From JABDIP01 sp965237625 (GTDB taxonomy: Bacteria > Pseudomonadota > Alphaproteobacteria > DSM-16000 > Inquilinaceae): a stretch of DNA of 64,000 bases. The position numbers and the translations under genes are program-made. The notes under the pieces were generated by a model. The model saw only the letters and a list, made by a program, of their open reading frames with translations, made no database searches and had not been told where the DNA came from. Within the stretch, counting starts at the first letter, position 1, and each line of letters opens with the position of its first letter. Below, one piece after another: positions 24,434 through 33,395 of this stretch. The DNA lies in NCBI GenBank assembly GCA_965237625.1, contig CBDEGD010000032.1, positions 62,001-126,000 on the forward strand, given 5' to 3'.

Positions 24434-27400
24434 TCTGCTGCCTCCAGTTTGGTGGGAGTCGGGGGACCTTCCAGCCAGTCGACATTCTCCATTTTGCGCA
24501 GGATGACGAACTCGTCGCGGTTCGAGCCGACCGTGCCGTAGTAGTTGAAGCCGTAGGATTGCTGGGCGTAGCCGCCGATCATGTGGGTCGGCTTAACCAC
24601 CGTCCTGGTGACCGAGTTGTGGATGCCGCCGCGCTGCCCGGTGACCTCCGAGCCCGGCACGTTCACGATCTTCTCCTGGGCGTGGTACATGAACAGCGTG
24701 CCTTCGCGCATGCGCTGGGACACCACGGCCCGGGCGACCAGCGCGCCGTTGCTGTTGTAAGCCTCCACCCAGTCATTGTCGGCGATCCCGACCTTGGCCG
24801 CGTCGGTCTCCGACAGCCACACGATGGGGCCGCCGCGCGACATGGTCAGCATCATCAGATTGTCGGTATAGGTGGAGTGGATGCCCCATTTCTGGTGCGG
24901 GGTGATGAAGTTCAGCACGATCTGCTTCTGGCCGTTTGGCTTGCTGTCGATCACCGGGGCCACGGTCTTGGTGTCGATCGGCGGCCGGTAGACGCAGAGC
25001 GCCTCACCAAAAGCCCGCATCCACAGATGATCCTGATAGAGCTGCTGGCGGCCGGTCAGGGTGCGCCAGGGGATCATCTCATGCACGTTGGTGTAGCCGG
25101 CGTTGTAGCAGACCTTCTCGGACTCGATCCCCGACCAGGTCGGCGACGAGATGATCTTGCGCGGCTGCGCCACCACATCCCGGAAGCGGATCTTTTCGTC
25201 CTCCTTGGGCAGCGCCAGATGGGCGTGCTCGCGGCCGGTCGCCTTGGACAGGGCGTTCCGGGCCTTCACCGCCACTTCGCCATTGGTCTCCGGCGCCAGG
25301 GTCAGGATCACCTCGGTCGCGTCGATATCGGACTCGATGCGGGCCATGCCCTTGGTCGGCCCGTCCTCGGTCACCTCGCCATTCAGGCGCTTGAGGAACT
25401 CGACCTCATGGTCGGTGTTCCAGGAGATGCCCTTGCCGCCATTGCCCAACTTCTCCAACAGCGGGCCCAGTGCCGTGAAGCGCTTGTAGAGGTTGGGATA
25501 GTCGCGCTCGACCACGGCGATCTGCGGCATGGTCAGGCCGGGCACCGCCTCGGTCTCGCCGCGCTTCCAATCCTTCACATCCATGGCCTGGGCGATTTCA
25601 CCCGGAGTGTCGTGCAGGATCGGGGTCAGCACCACATCCTGCTCGACGCCCAGCACTTCGGGCGCCACCTCGGAGAACTTCTTGGCGATGCCCTTGTAGA
25701 TTTCCCAGTCGCTGCGCGCCTCCCAGGCCGGGTCCACCGCCGCCGTCAGCGGGTGGATGAACGGGTGCATGTCGGAGGTGTTGAGATCGTTCTTCTCGTA
25801 CCAGGTGGCGGTCGGCAGGACGATGTCGGAATAGACGCAAGTGGTCGACATGCGGAAGTCGAGGGTCACCAGCAGGTCCAGCTTGCCCTCCGGCGCGTCC
25901 TCATGCCAGGCGACCTCGCTCGGCTTCGCCCCGCCATCCTCGCCCAGATCCTTGCCCTGGACGCCGTGGGGCGTGCCCAGCAGGTGCTTCAGGAAGTACT
26001 CGTGGCCCTTGCCCGACGAGCCGAGCAGGTTGGAGCGCCAGACGAACAGGTTGCGCGGCCAGTTGGCCGGGTCGTCCGGATCCTCGCAGGACATCTGGAC
26101 GTCGCCGGATTTCAACGCCGCGATCAGCCAGTCCTTAGGCTCCATCTTGGCCTTCTTGGCCTTGGCGGCGATCTCCAGCGGGTTGGTCTTGAGTTGCGGC
26201 GCGGAGGGCAGCCAGCCCATGCGCTCAGCCCGGACATTGTAGTCGATCAGGGTGCCGTCCCAGGGCCCCTCCGGCGCCGTCGGCGACAGGATCTCGTCCA
26301 CGGTAAGGCTCTCATAGCGCCATTGGTCGGTATGGGCGTACCAGAAGGAGGTCGAGTTCATGTGCCGGGGCGGGCGGTTCCAATCCAGCCCGAACGCCAG
26401 CGGCAGCCAGCCGGTCTGCGGCCGCAGCTTCTCCTGGCCCACATAATGGGCCCAGCCGCCGCCGGACTGGCCGACGCAGCCGCACATCACCAGGAGATTG
26501 ATGATCCCCCGGTAGTTCATGTCCATGTGGTACCAGTGGTTCAGCCCGGCCCCCAGGATCACCATGGATTTGCCCAGCGTCTTCTCGGCGTTCAGGGCGA
26601 ATTCCCGGGCCACGGTGGCGATCTGGCCGCGCGGCACGCCGGTGATGGCCTCCGCCCAGGCCGGCGTATAGGGCGTCATGTCGTCGTAGGATTCCGCCAC
26701 ATGCTCGCCGCCGAGGCCTCGGTCGAGGCCGTAATTGGCGGCGAACAGGTCGAAAACCGTGGCGACCAGGATATCGCCTTCCTTGGTCTTCACGCTCTTG
26801 ACCGGCACCCGGCGGACCAGCACGTCGGGATGGTCGGTGCCCTGGAAATGGTCGTGCTTGCGGTTGCCGAAATAGGGGAAGCCGATCTCGGCGACCTCGT
26901 CATGATCCTCATCGACGATCAGGCTGAGTTTGAGCTGGGTGTCCTTGCCGCCGGAATCCTTCTCCTCCAGGTTCCACTTGCCCTGCTCGCCCCAGCGGAA
27001 GCCCACGGAGCCCTGTGGCACCACGATCTCGCCGCTGGTGTCGTCCACGGCGACGGTCTTCCAATCGGGGTTGTTCTTCTCGCCGAGCCCGTCCTCGAAT
27101 TCCGAGGACCGCAGCAGGCGCGCCGGCACATAGTGGCCCTCGCGCTTCTCCAGCCGCACCAGCATCGGCATGTCGGAATATTGCCGGCAATAGCTCTCGA
27201 AGTATTCAGCCTGCCGGTCCAGATGGAACTCGCGCAGGATCACATGGCCCATGGCCATGGCCAGGGCCGCATCGGTGCCCTGCTTGGGATGCAGCCAGAT
27301 ATCGGCGAATTTCGACGCCTCGGAGTAGTCCGGGCAGATCACAGCGCTCTTGGTGCCCTTGTAGCGGGCCTCGGTATAGAAATGGGCGTCGGGGGTGCGG

Positions 27401-28179
27401 GTCTGCGGCACGTTGGAGCCCCAGATCAGCAGGAAGCCGGAATTGTACCAATCCGCGCTTTCCGGCACGTCGGTCTGCTCGCCCCAGGTCTGCGGCGAGG
27501 CCGGCGGCAGGTCGCAATACCAGTCGTAGAACGACATGCAGACGCCGCCCAGCAGCGACAGATACCGCGAGCCGGCGGCATAGGAGACCATCGACATGGC
27601 CGGGATCGGCGAGAAGCCGATCACCCGGTCGGGCCCGTGTTTCTTGGCGGTGTAGGCGTTGGAGGCGGCGATGATCTCCGTCACCTCGTCCCAACCGGCG
27701 CGCACGAAACCGCCATGGCCGCGGATCTTGGTATAGCTCGCGCGCTTGGCCGGGTCCTCGACGATCGAGGCCCAGGCCGCCACCGGCGACAGCATCACCC
27801 GCGCCTCGCGCCACAGCTTGACCAGCCGCGAGCGCACCAGCGGGTATTTCACCCGGTTGCCGGAATACAGGTACCAGCTATAGCTGGCGCCCCTGGAACA
27901 GCCTCGCGGCTCGTGGTTCGGCAGATCGGGCCGGGTGCGCGGATAGTCGGTCTGCTGGGTCTCCCAGGTGACGATCCCTCCCTTGACGTAGATCTTCCAG
28001 GAGCACGAGCCGGTGCAGTTGGCGCCATGGGTGGAGCGCACGATCTTGTCGTGCTGCCAGCGCTGGCGATAGGACTCCTCCCAGCTTCGGTCCTCGCCGG
28101 TGGTGACGCCGTGATTGCCGGAGAAACGCCCGGTTTCCTTGCTGGCGAAGAAGTTCAGACGGTCGAGCAGGTGACTCAT
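24430..28179 (-). CDS. narG: Respiratory nitrate reductase alpha subunit NarG
   Basis: 1249 residues, the normal size. The N-terminal FS0 site is THGANCTGSCSWKIYVKGG with a further Cys in EPRGCSRGASYSWYLYSGNRVKYP. The Mo-ligand region is ESADWYNSGFLLIWGSNVPQTRTPDAHF, followed by molydopterin-dinucleotide binding repeats. It reduces nitrate to nitrite on the cytoplasmic side of the membrane (no Tat signal). It sits between narK (upstream, gap 212 bp with a repeat) and narH (4-bp overlap). Without functional NarJ it would be poorly matured. Confidence 0.95.
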   Translation of the reverse strand: MSHLLDRLNFFASKETGRFSGNHGVTTGEDRSWEESYRQRWQHDKIVRSTHGANCTGSCSWKIYVKGGIVTWETQQTDYPRTRPDLPNHEPRGCSRGASYSWYLYSGNRVKYPLVRSRLVKLWREARVMLSPVAAWASIVEDPAKRASYTKIRGHGGFVRAGWDEVTEIIAASNAYTAKKHGPDRVIGFSPIPAMSMVSYAAGSRYLSLLGGVCMSFYDWYCDLPPASPQTWGEQTDVPESADWYNSGFLLIWGSNVPQTRTPDAHFYTEARYKGTKSAVICPDYSEASKFADIWLHPKQGTDAALAMAMGHVILREFHLDRQAEYFESYCRQYSDMPMLVRLEKREGHYVPARLLRSSEFEDGLGEKNNPDWKTVAVDDTSGEIVVPQGSVGFRWGEQGKWNLEEKDSGGKDTQLKLSLIVDEDHDEVAEIGFPYFGNRKHDHFQGTDHPDVLVRRVPVKSVKTKEGDILVATVFDLFAANYGLDRGLGGEHVAESYDDMTPYTPAWAEAITGVPRGQIATVAREFALNAEKTLGKSMVILGAGLNHWYHMDMNYRGIINLLVMCGCVGQSGGGWAHYVGQEKLRPQTGWLPLAFGLDWNRPPRHMNSTSFWYAHTDQWRYESLTVDEILSPTAPEGPWDGTLIDYNVRAERMGWLPSAPQLKTNPLEIAAKAKKAKMEPKDWLIAALKSGDVQMSCEDPDDPANWPRNLFVWRSNLLGSSGKGHEYFLKHLLGTPHGVQGKDLGEDGGAKPSEVAWHEDAPEGKLDLLVTLDFRMSTTCVYSDIVLPTATWYEKNDLNTSDMHPFIHPLTAAVDPAWEARSDWEIYKGIAKKFSEVAPEVLGVEQDVVLTPILHDTPGEIAQAMDVKDWKRGETEAVPGLTMPQIAVVERDYPNLYKRFTALGPLLEKLGNGGKGISWNTDHEVEFLKRLNGEVTEDGPTKGMARIESDIDATEVILTLAPETNGEVAVKARNALSKATGREHAHLALPKEDEKIRFRDVVAQPRKIISSPTWSGIESEKVCYNAGYTNVHEMIPWRTLTGRQQLYQDHLWMRAFGEALCVYRPPIDTKTVAPVIDSKPNGQKQIVLNFITPHQKWGIHSTYTDNLMMLTMSRGGPIVWLSETDAAKVGIADNDWVEAYNSNGALVARAVVSQRMREGTLFMYHAQEKIVNVPGSEVTGQRGGIHNSVTRTVVKPTHMIGGYAQQSYGFNYYGTVGSNRDEFVILRKMENVDWLEGPPTPTKLEAAE

Positions 28180-28227
28180 GGCTTTGTTCCATCCGCAAAT
28201 GCAGGTTCGAATTTGGTGAGGGCGTGC

Positions 28228-28364
28228 TCCCCCTCACCCTCCCGTCGCATTCGCGCCGGGTCCCTCCCTCTCCCCAAGGAGAGGGTTTTTCGAGGCCGCC
28301 TCAAAATCCCCTCTCCTTGGGGAGAGGGTGGGACCCGCGGCGAAGCCGTGGGAGGGTGAGGGGG
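28228..28364 (+). repeat. Palindromic repeat family A, copy 4 (between narK and narG)
   Basis: The full element starts CCCCCTCACCCTCCCGTCGC and ends GGGAGGGTGAGGGGG, with CTCTCCCCAAGGAGAGGG and CCCTCTCCTTGGGGAGAGGG inner hairpins. It occupies most of the 257 bp between the narG start (28179) and the narK stop region, within the nar operon. Confidence 0.9.
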
Positions 28365-28391
28365 TCTTGGTTGCATCGCTGCCAACCCCGA

Positions 28392-31133
28392 TCAGGCCGT
28401 CGCCGGTGTCGTCGTGGTTGCCGATGGCCCGTGCCGCTCGATGTCGTGCAGCAGGCCGCCGCGCCGTGTGTAGATCCACCAGGTGACCATCGCGCAGGTG
28501 ACGTAGAAGATCAGGAAGCCCCACAGGGCGGCTTCCGGACCGCCGGTCGCGTTGATCGAGGTGCCGTAGGCCTTCGGGATGAAGAAGGCGCCATAGGCGG
28601 CGATCGCCGAGGTGAAGCCGATGATGGCGGCGGATTCCTTTTCCGCCTGCCGCACCCGCTGTGGCCCGGTGGCGTCCGGCATCAGCCGGCCGATCTCCTC
28701 GCGCATGATGATCGGGATCATCTGGAAGGTGGAGGCGTTGCCGATGCCGGTTGCCAGGAACAGCACCATGAACATCGCGAAGAAGCCCCAGAACGCGCCC
28801 GGCTGGTCCTTGATGCCGAGGAAGTAGAGCACCCCGGCGACCGCCGCGATCATCAGCCAGAACACCCACAGCGTGACCCGCCCGCCGCCGTATTTGTCGG
28901 AGATCCAGCCGGTGGCGGCCCGGCTGAGCGCGCCGACCAGCGGCCCCAGAAATACGAATTTCAGCGAGTCCACATCCGGGAACTGGGTCTTGGCCAGCAG
29001 CGGGAAGCCCGCGGAATAGCCGATGAACGAGCCGAAGGTGCCGGTGTAGAGCCAGCACATGATCCAGTTGTGCTTGCGCTGGAAGATCACCGCCTGTTCG
29101 GCGAAGGACGCCTTGGCGTCGGCGATGTCGTTCATGCCGAACCAGGCCAGCAGGGTGGAGACGATCAGGAACGGCACCCAGATGAAGCCGGCATTCTGGA
29201 TCCAAAGCTCGGTCCCGTCCGCCGTGACCTGGGGCTCGCCGCCCAGCGCCCCGAACACGCCGGCGGTGATCACCAGCGGCACCGCGAATTGCATGACGCT
29301 GACGCCGGCATTGCCGAGCCCGGCATTCATCGCCAGAGCCTGGCCCTTCTCCTTCTTGGGGAAGAAGAAGCTGATATTGGCCATGGAGGAGGCGAAGTTG
29401 CCGCCGCCGAAGCCGCAGAGCAGCGCCAGCACCAGGAAGATGAAATACGGCGTGCTCGGATCCTGCACCGCATAGCCGATCCCCAGGGCCGGGATGATCA
29501 GCGACGCGGTGGTCAGCGCCGTCCACAGCCTGCCGCCGAAGATCGGCACCATGAAGGAGTAGAAGATGCGCAGGGTGGCGCCGGACAGGCCGGGCAGGGC
29601 GGCCAGCCAGAACAACTGGCTGGTATCGTACTCGAAACCGATCGACGGCAGCTTGGCGACGACCACGCTCCACACGAGCCAGACCGAAAAGGCCAGCAGC
29701 AGGCAGGGGATCGAGATCCACAGATTGCGTTGGGCGATCCGATGTCCCTCGGTCCTCCAGAATTCCGGATCGTCCGGCCGCCAATCGGTCAGCAGCGGCC
29801 CCAACTTGCCGCCATGTTCCTCTTCCGTATGCACCTCCTTCAGCTCCGCCAGCGGCGGCAGCTTGTCCAGCACATCGCCGGCGACATCGCGCTCCATCTG
29901 GCGGATCGACAGATGCATCCAGATGACGGTTGCGGCCACTAGTCCGAACATCAGCATGAAGATGCCGGTCGGGATGTTGGTCAGATCGTTCATCACGCCG
30001 AACAGGATCGGCAGGATGAAACCGCCGAGGCCGCCGATCATGCCGACCAGCCCGCCGACCGAGCCCACATGGTCCGGGTAGTAGACCGGGATGTGCTTGT
30101 AGACCGCCGCTTTGCCCAGCGACATGAAGAAGCCGAGGATGAAGATGGCGATGACGAAGGGCACCAGCCCCATGCTCGTCGAGAAGGCGATGTCACCCTC
30201 GATCCCGTGGATCACATAGTCGGTGTCCGGATAGGACAGCATGAACAGGCACAGCATGGAGACGCCGAAGGTCCAGTACATGATCCGCCGTGCGCCATAG
30301 CGGTCCGACAGATGGCCGCCATAGGCCCGGAACAGGGAGGCCGGGACCGAATAGAAGACGGCGATCATGCCGGCCTGCTTGATGTCCAGATCGTAGACGC
30401 CCATCAGATAGCGCGGCAGCCACAGCGCCAGCGCCACGAAGCCGCCGAAGACGAAGAAGTAATACAGCGCAAAACGCCAGACCTGCTGGTTCTTCAGCGG
30501 TTCCAGCTCAAGCAGGGTGCTGCGCGGCTTCTCGCCCCGGGCGCGGCGTTCCTTCTCGGCCGGGTCGTCTTCGGTGGTGAACCAGAATATCGCCGCCATG
30601 ACGATCAGCGCCCCTGCCCAGACCTGGGCGACGGTGGTCCAGCCGAAGGCGACCAGCACGAAAGGCGCGATGAATTTGGTCACCGCGGCGCCGACATTGC
30701 CGACGCCGAAAATGCCCAGCGCCGTGCCCTGCTTGCCGGGCGGGTACCATTTGGAGACATAGGCGATGCCGACCGCGAAGGAGCCGCCGGCCAGGCCGAC
30801 GCCGAGCGCCGCCAGCAAGGTCAGAATGTAGGTATCGGCATAGGACAGGGTGAAGGTCGCCAGCGCCGCCAGGATCATCACGCAGACATAGACGATGCGG
30901 CCGCCATACTGGTCGGCCCAGATGCCCAGGAAGATCCGGCTCAGCGAGCCGGTCAGGATCGGCGTGCCCACCAGCAACCCGAACTGGGTGTCGCTCAGGC
31001 CCAGATCCTCTTTGATCTGCACGCCGATGATCGAAAAGATCGTCCATACGGCGAAACAGACCGTGAATGCCACGGTGCTGGTTGTCAGTGCACCACGCTG
31101 CTGCGCTTGCGTAACGCCAGCAAGTCCCGTCAT
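28392..31133 (-). CDS. narK: Fused NarK1-NarK2 nitrate/nitrite transporter
   Basis: 913 residues from ATG 31133, chosen because GGGAGG lies 8 bp upstream; an in-frame upstream ATG at 31172 adds only 13 residues. Two complete MFS units are fused. The first starts AFTVCFAVWTIFSIIGVQIKEDLGL (about 430 residues, NarK1-like proton/nitrate symporter). The second starts near residue 480 after a charged linker (NarK2-like nitrate/nitrite exchanger). Both have the NarK signatures GGGNFASSMANISFFFPK or GLAGGSFAVGIAYVSKWYP. The fusion is known in Paracoccus. It is first in the operon, downstream of an FNR-type box. Confidence 0.93.
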   Translation of the reverse strand: MTGLAGVTQAQQRGALTTSTVAFTVCFAVWTIFSIIGVQIKEDLGLSDTQFGLLVGTPILTGSLSRIFLGIWADQYGGRIVYVCVMILAALATFTLSYADTYILTLLAALGVGLAGGSFAVGIAYVSKWYPPGKQGTALGIFGVGNVGAAVTKFIAPFVLVAFGWTTVAQVWAGALIVMAAIFWFTTEDDPAEKERRARGEKPRSTLLELEPLKNQQVWRFALYYFFVFGGFVALALWLPRYLMGVYDLDIKQAGMIAVFYSVPASLFRAYGGHLSDRYGARRIMYWTFGVSMLCLFMLSYPDTDYVIHGIEGDIAFSTSMGLVPFVIAIFILGFFMSLGKAAVYKHIPVYYPDHVGSVGGLVGMIGGLGGFILPILFGVMNDLTNIPTGIFMLMFGLVAATVIWMHLSIRQMERDVAGDVLDKLPPLAELKEVHTEEEHGGKLGPLLTDWRPDDPEFWRTEGHRIAQRNLWISIPCLLLAFSVWLVWSVVVAKLPSIGFEYDTSQLFWLAALPGLSGATLRIFYSFMVPIFGGRLWTALTTASLIIPALGIGYAVQDPSTPYFIFLVLALLCGFGGGNFASSMANISFFFPKKEKGQALAMNAGLGNAGVSVMQFAVPLVITAGVFGALGGEPQVTADGTELWIQNAGFIWVPFLIVSTLLAWFGMNDIADAKASFAEQAVIFQRKHNWIMCWLYTGTFGSFIGYSAGFPLLAKTQFPDVDSLKFVFLGPLVGALSRAATGWISDKYGGGRVTLWVFWLMIAAVAGVLYFLGIKDQPGAFWGFFAMFMVLFLATGIGNASTFQMIPIIMREEIGRLMPDATGPQRVRQAEKESAAIIGFTSAIAAYGAFFIPKAYGTSINATGGPEAALWGFLIFYVTCAMVTWWIYTRRGGLLHDIERHGPSATTTTPATA

Positions 31134-31216
31134 CTTCCATGCCTCCCAGTCATGCGCCCAGATCGGACGCACCCGATCTCACAGGGTTCAATAGCGCGGA
31201 CCCCCGGCTGGCTGGT

Positions 31217-31230
31217 TTGATCTCGATCAA
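31217..31230. promoter_or_regulatory. FNR/DNR-type box upstream of narK
   Basis: TTGATCTCGATCAA is a perfect TTGAT-N4-ATCAA dyad, 84 bp before the narK start, in the divergent gap between narK and the CRP/FNR regulator gene. Such boxes bind FNR, Anr or DNR proteins and switch on nar genes under low oxygen or nitrogen oxides. Confidence 0.85.
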
Positions 31231-31351
31231 TCCTGAGGGGCAGATCGGAAAAACAACGAATTCAATGACCTAATTCGTGCTTCTAGTTGACTGATCAGAA
31301 GCCTGCGATTGTCGGATCAAAGAATTGACTTAGCGGAAGTCAGTGCGGACC

Positions 31352-31365
31352 TTGACAATGATCAA
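31352..31365. promoter_or_regulatory. Second FNR-like box, proximal to the regulator gene
   Basis: TTGACAATGATCAA differs from the consensus TTGAT-N4-ATCAA by one base (C for T). It lies 21 bp before the regulator's ATG at 31387, a position suited to autoregulation or repression. Confidence 0.6.
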
Positions 31366-31386
31366 GACGGTCGGCGAGGTTCGGGC

Positions 31387-32085
31387 ATGCGACTCGAAGA
31401 CCGCGACGATGTTCGAAGGCTGGCGCTTTTCTCCGGCATGGAGGAAGCCAGCTTCGAGGAACTTCTGCAGGCCGCGTTCCTGCAGCGCTTCCCGGCGCAG
31501 GTTCAGCTGATCGAGGAGGGCGACCGGGCCGACTTTCTGTATGTGGTGGTCGAGGGCTGCGTCGAGTTATACGCCGGCGGCAATGGGCGGGAGACCACCA
31601 TGGAATTGATCCATCCGGTCTCCACCTTCATCCTGGCCGCCGTCATGAAGGATGCGGTCTATCTGATGTCGGCCCGGACCACCTTGAAATCGCTCATCCT
31701 GATGATCCCGTCGGCCAACATCCGCGATCTATTTGAGCGCGACGCCGCTTTTGCGCGGGCGATGGTGGTCGAACTGGCGAGCAGCTACCGCCAGGTGGTC
31801 AAGGGGCTGAAGAACCAGAAACTGCGCAGCGCGGTGGAGCGTCTGGCGAATTATCTGCTGGCCGCCGAGCGGGAGCAGGGCGGGGACGGCGCGATCACTC
31901 TTGGCATCGACAAGCGCACGGTCGCGGCCCTGCTGGGCATGACTCCGGAAAACCTGTCCAGGGCCTTCAACACCCTGAAAGCCTATGGCGTGGAGGTGGA
32001 CGGCAGGGACATCCGGCTGACTGCGATACCCGAGTTGGAACGTCTGGCCAAGCCGACGCCATTGATCGACGATCCGGGAACCTGA
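31387..32085 (+). CDS. CRP/FNR-family transcription regulator (DNR/NarR type)
   Basis: 232 residues from ATG 31387 (GAGG at 31375-31378); an upstream TTG at 31309 would place a regulatory box inside the gene. The cyclic-nucleotide-binding-like beta-roll spans about 10-130 and the HTH is near 180-215 (RTVAALLGMTPENLSRAFNTLKAYG). The recognition helix contains E-x-x-S-R, the residues that read TTGAT half-sites. No N-terminal cysteine cluster is present, so it is not an oxygen-sensing FNR but resembles DNR/NNR/NarR. It likely controls the divergent narK operon. Confidence 0.85.
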   Translation: MRLEDRDDVRRLALFSGMEEASFEELLQAAFLQRFPAQVQLIEEGDRADFLYVVVEGCVELYAGGNGRETTMELIHPVSTFILAAVMKDAVYLMSARTTLKSLILMIPSANIRDLFERDAAFARAMVVELASSYRQVVKGLKNQKLRSAVERLANYLLAAEREQGGDGAITLGIDKRTVAALLGMTPENLSRAFNTLKAYGVEVDGRDIRLTAIPELERLAKPTPLIDDPGT

Positions 32086-32110
32086 ACGTCTGGGCTCAAA
32101 AGGAGACACA

Positions 32111-32249
32111 GCACTCCCCCTCACCCTCCCAGCGCTTCGCGCCGGGTCTCTCTCTCCCCAAGGAGAGGGAAGTTCACGGCGCCACTGACAGACCCTCTCC
32201 TCGGGGAGAGGGAGGGACCCGCGAAGCGGGAGGGTGAGGGGGAGCACTG
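32111..32249 (+). repeat. Palindromic repeat family A, copy 5
   Basis: The full element is flanked by GCACTCCCCCTCACCCTCCC and GGGAGGGTGAGGGGGAGCAC, with inner CTCTCCCCAAGGAGAGGG and CCCTCTCCTCGGGGAGAGGG hairpins. The outer arms extend to the inverse pair AGCACTC/GAGCACT at both ends. The remainder of the 262-bp gap holds no other feature. Confidence 0.9.
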
Positions 32250-32347
32250 AATCTGCAGGTATCACGGATCGCCCCGAGCGAGCCGGCGTCTTGATAGGGT
32301 GGCAATTTCCAATGGCCGGCCCTGCGCGGATAGATAGGAGCAGACCC

Positions 32348-32506
32348 ATGCGCCTGACCTCGCAATTGCTCACTGATGTGATCGACGATCTGCCCATGGT
32401 CGAAAGGCAGGGCAGCGATACGGTGCTGTTCGAGAGCCAAACCGTGCTCGACACCATGCGGACCCTGGCCGCCATGTCGTCGATGTCCTCCACCATTCGG
32501 CAATGA
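32348..32506 (+). CDS. Small hypothetical protein (52 residues)
   Basis: Starts at ATG 32348 with GGAG (32337-32340) 7 bp upstream, a good Shine-Dalgarno, and encodes MRLTSQLLTDVIDDLPMVERQGSDT and then a Met-rich, Ser-rich tail to TIRQ. I recognise no family. Codon use is coding-like in the first 30 residues. It precedes an XRE-cupin regulator by about 100 bp in the same direction. It may be a real small protein or chance; judged by start signal only. Confidence 0.35.
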   Translation: MRLTSQLLTDVIDDLPMVERQGSDTVLFESQTVLDTMRTLAAMSSMSSTIRQ

Positions 32507-32541
32507 TGCACTGTGAAAATTTTCGGCGGCACTCCACTGTC

Positions 32542-32566
32542 GTGAAAATATAGATAGAAGTTTCAC
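32542..32566. promoter_or_regulatory. Possible operator upstream of the XRE-cupin gene
   Basis: GTGAAA (32542-32547) and TTTCAC (32561-32566) form a dyad with a 13-bp AT-rich centre. A further GTGAAAAT occurs at 32513-32520. The region is AT-rich against a GC-rich background and lies 44 bp before the regulator's start, as expected for an autoregulatory site. Inference. Confidence 0.45.
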
Positions 32567-32609
32567 GAAGTGGCTGCCATCCTCCCCACGTCAGGGAGGA
32601 TGACCGTCC

Positions 32610-33212
32610 ATGTCCGCCAAAGCCGCTACGCCACTTGCCAACGAAGCCACCACCACCGGCACCGCCAATGGTCTCGGGGCGGATATCCGCGCCCTGCGCA
32701 AGGGACGCGGGCTGACCCTGGCCGAACTGGCGCTGCGCACCGGACGGTCCATCGGGTTCGTCAGCCAGATCGAACGCGGCCTGTCTGAGCCTTCCATCGG
32801 CGACCTCCGGCAATTTGCCGAAATCTTCGAGGTGCCGCTCGGCTTCTTCTTCATGGGGGCGGAGGCGGATGAGGGGGATCGCGGCCATGTGGTGCGGGCC
32901 GACCGGCGCCGCCGGCTTGGCAATCCCGAAGACGGGCTGATCGAGGCGCTGCTGTCGCCGGATCTCGGCGGCCGGTTCGAGATGTTCCATTCCGTGTTCC
33001 AGCCCGGCGCCGAACTCACGGCCGAGATCCGGCGCGCCAGCGAGGAGGCCGGCTATGTGGTGTCCGGACGGCTCGATCTGTGGGTCGGCGGCAGACCCTT
33101 CACCCTCGGCCCCGGCGACAGCTTCCGCTTCCGCGACGAGCCCTATCGCTGGCGCAACCCGGGCGACATCGAGACGGTGGTGATCTGGGTGATCTCGCCG
33201 CCGGTGTATTGA
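32610..33212 (+). CDS. XRE-family regulator with C-terminal cupin domain
   Basis: 200 residues. An HTH_3 domain spans about 25-80 (IRALRKGRGLTLAELALRTGRSIGFVSQIERGLSEPS). A cupin domain spans about 110-190 (FEMFHSVFQPGAELTAE, LGPGDSFRFRDEPYRWRNPGD). Such regulators (PuuR, SutR and AmdR-like) often control amine and amino acid catabolism genes. The gene downstream is an FAD/GcvT enzyme acting on methylated amines, which fits a local repressor role. GGAGG lies 9 bp before the ATG. Confidence 0.82.
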   Translation: MSAKAATPLANEATTTGTANGLGADIRALRKGRGLTLAELALRTGRSIGFVSQIERGLSEPSIGDLRQFAEIFEVPLGFFFMGAEADEGDRGHVVRADRRRRLGNPEDGLIEALLSPDLGGRFEMFHSVFQPGAELTAEIRRASEEAGYVVSGRLDLWVGGRPFTLGPGDSFRFRDEPYRWRNPGDIETVVIWVISPPVY

Positions 33213-33274
33213 GGTGGTTGGAAGGTGGACGACGTCAAATCAACAGGTTGCCGCTTTTCCCGCATCCTCCACTT

Positions 33275-33363
33275 GTCATTCCCGCGAAGGCGGGAATCCA
33301 GTGGTCCCAGCGGCGCAGCCGTCGGGACCGTGCCCCCTGGATTCCCGCCTTCGCGGGAATGAC
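33275..33363 (+). repeat. Palindromic repeat family B, copy 1
   Basis: GTCATTCCCGCGAAGGCGGG and its perfect inverse CCCGCCTTCGCGGGAATGAC bracket a ~40-bp spacer that differs between copies. It lies in the gap between the XRE-cupin and FAD/GcvT genes. Confidence 0.9.
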
Positions 33364-33395
33364 ATCCGGAATAATCTGTCCGCAAGCGCGCCGCA

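Noticed and set aside
22427..24541. Plus-strand open frame (704 codons) opposite narH
   Set aside because: Shadow frame; it crosses an IS end and the narJ fragment and has no domain.
24559..28359. Very long plus-strand open frame (1266 codons) opposite narG
   Set aside because: It is the complementary shadow of narG, produced by high GC and codon bias. Its translation is Arg/Gly/His-rich with no domain, while narG is unmistakable on the minus strand.
28180..28391. Possible small gene between narG and narK
   Set aside because: The gap is filled by repeat A copy 4; frames through it are artefacts of the repeat.
31309..31386. TTG start adding 26 residues to the CRP/FNR regulator
   Set aside because: It would place an FNR-like box inside the coding region, and the ATG at 31387 has a better Shine-Dalgarno and matches the family's start.
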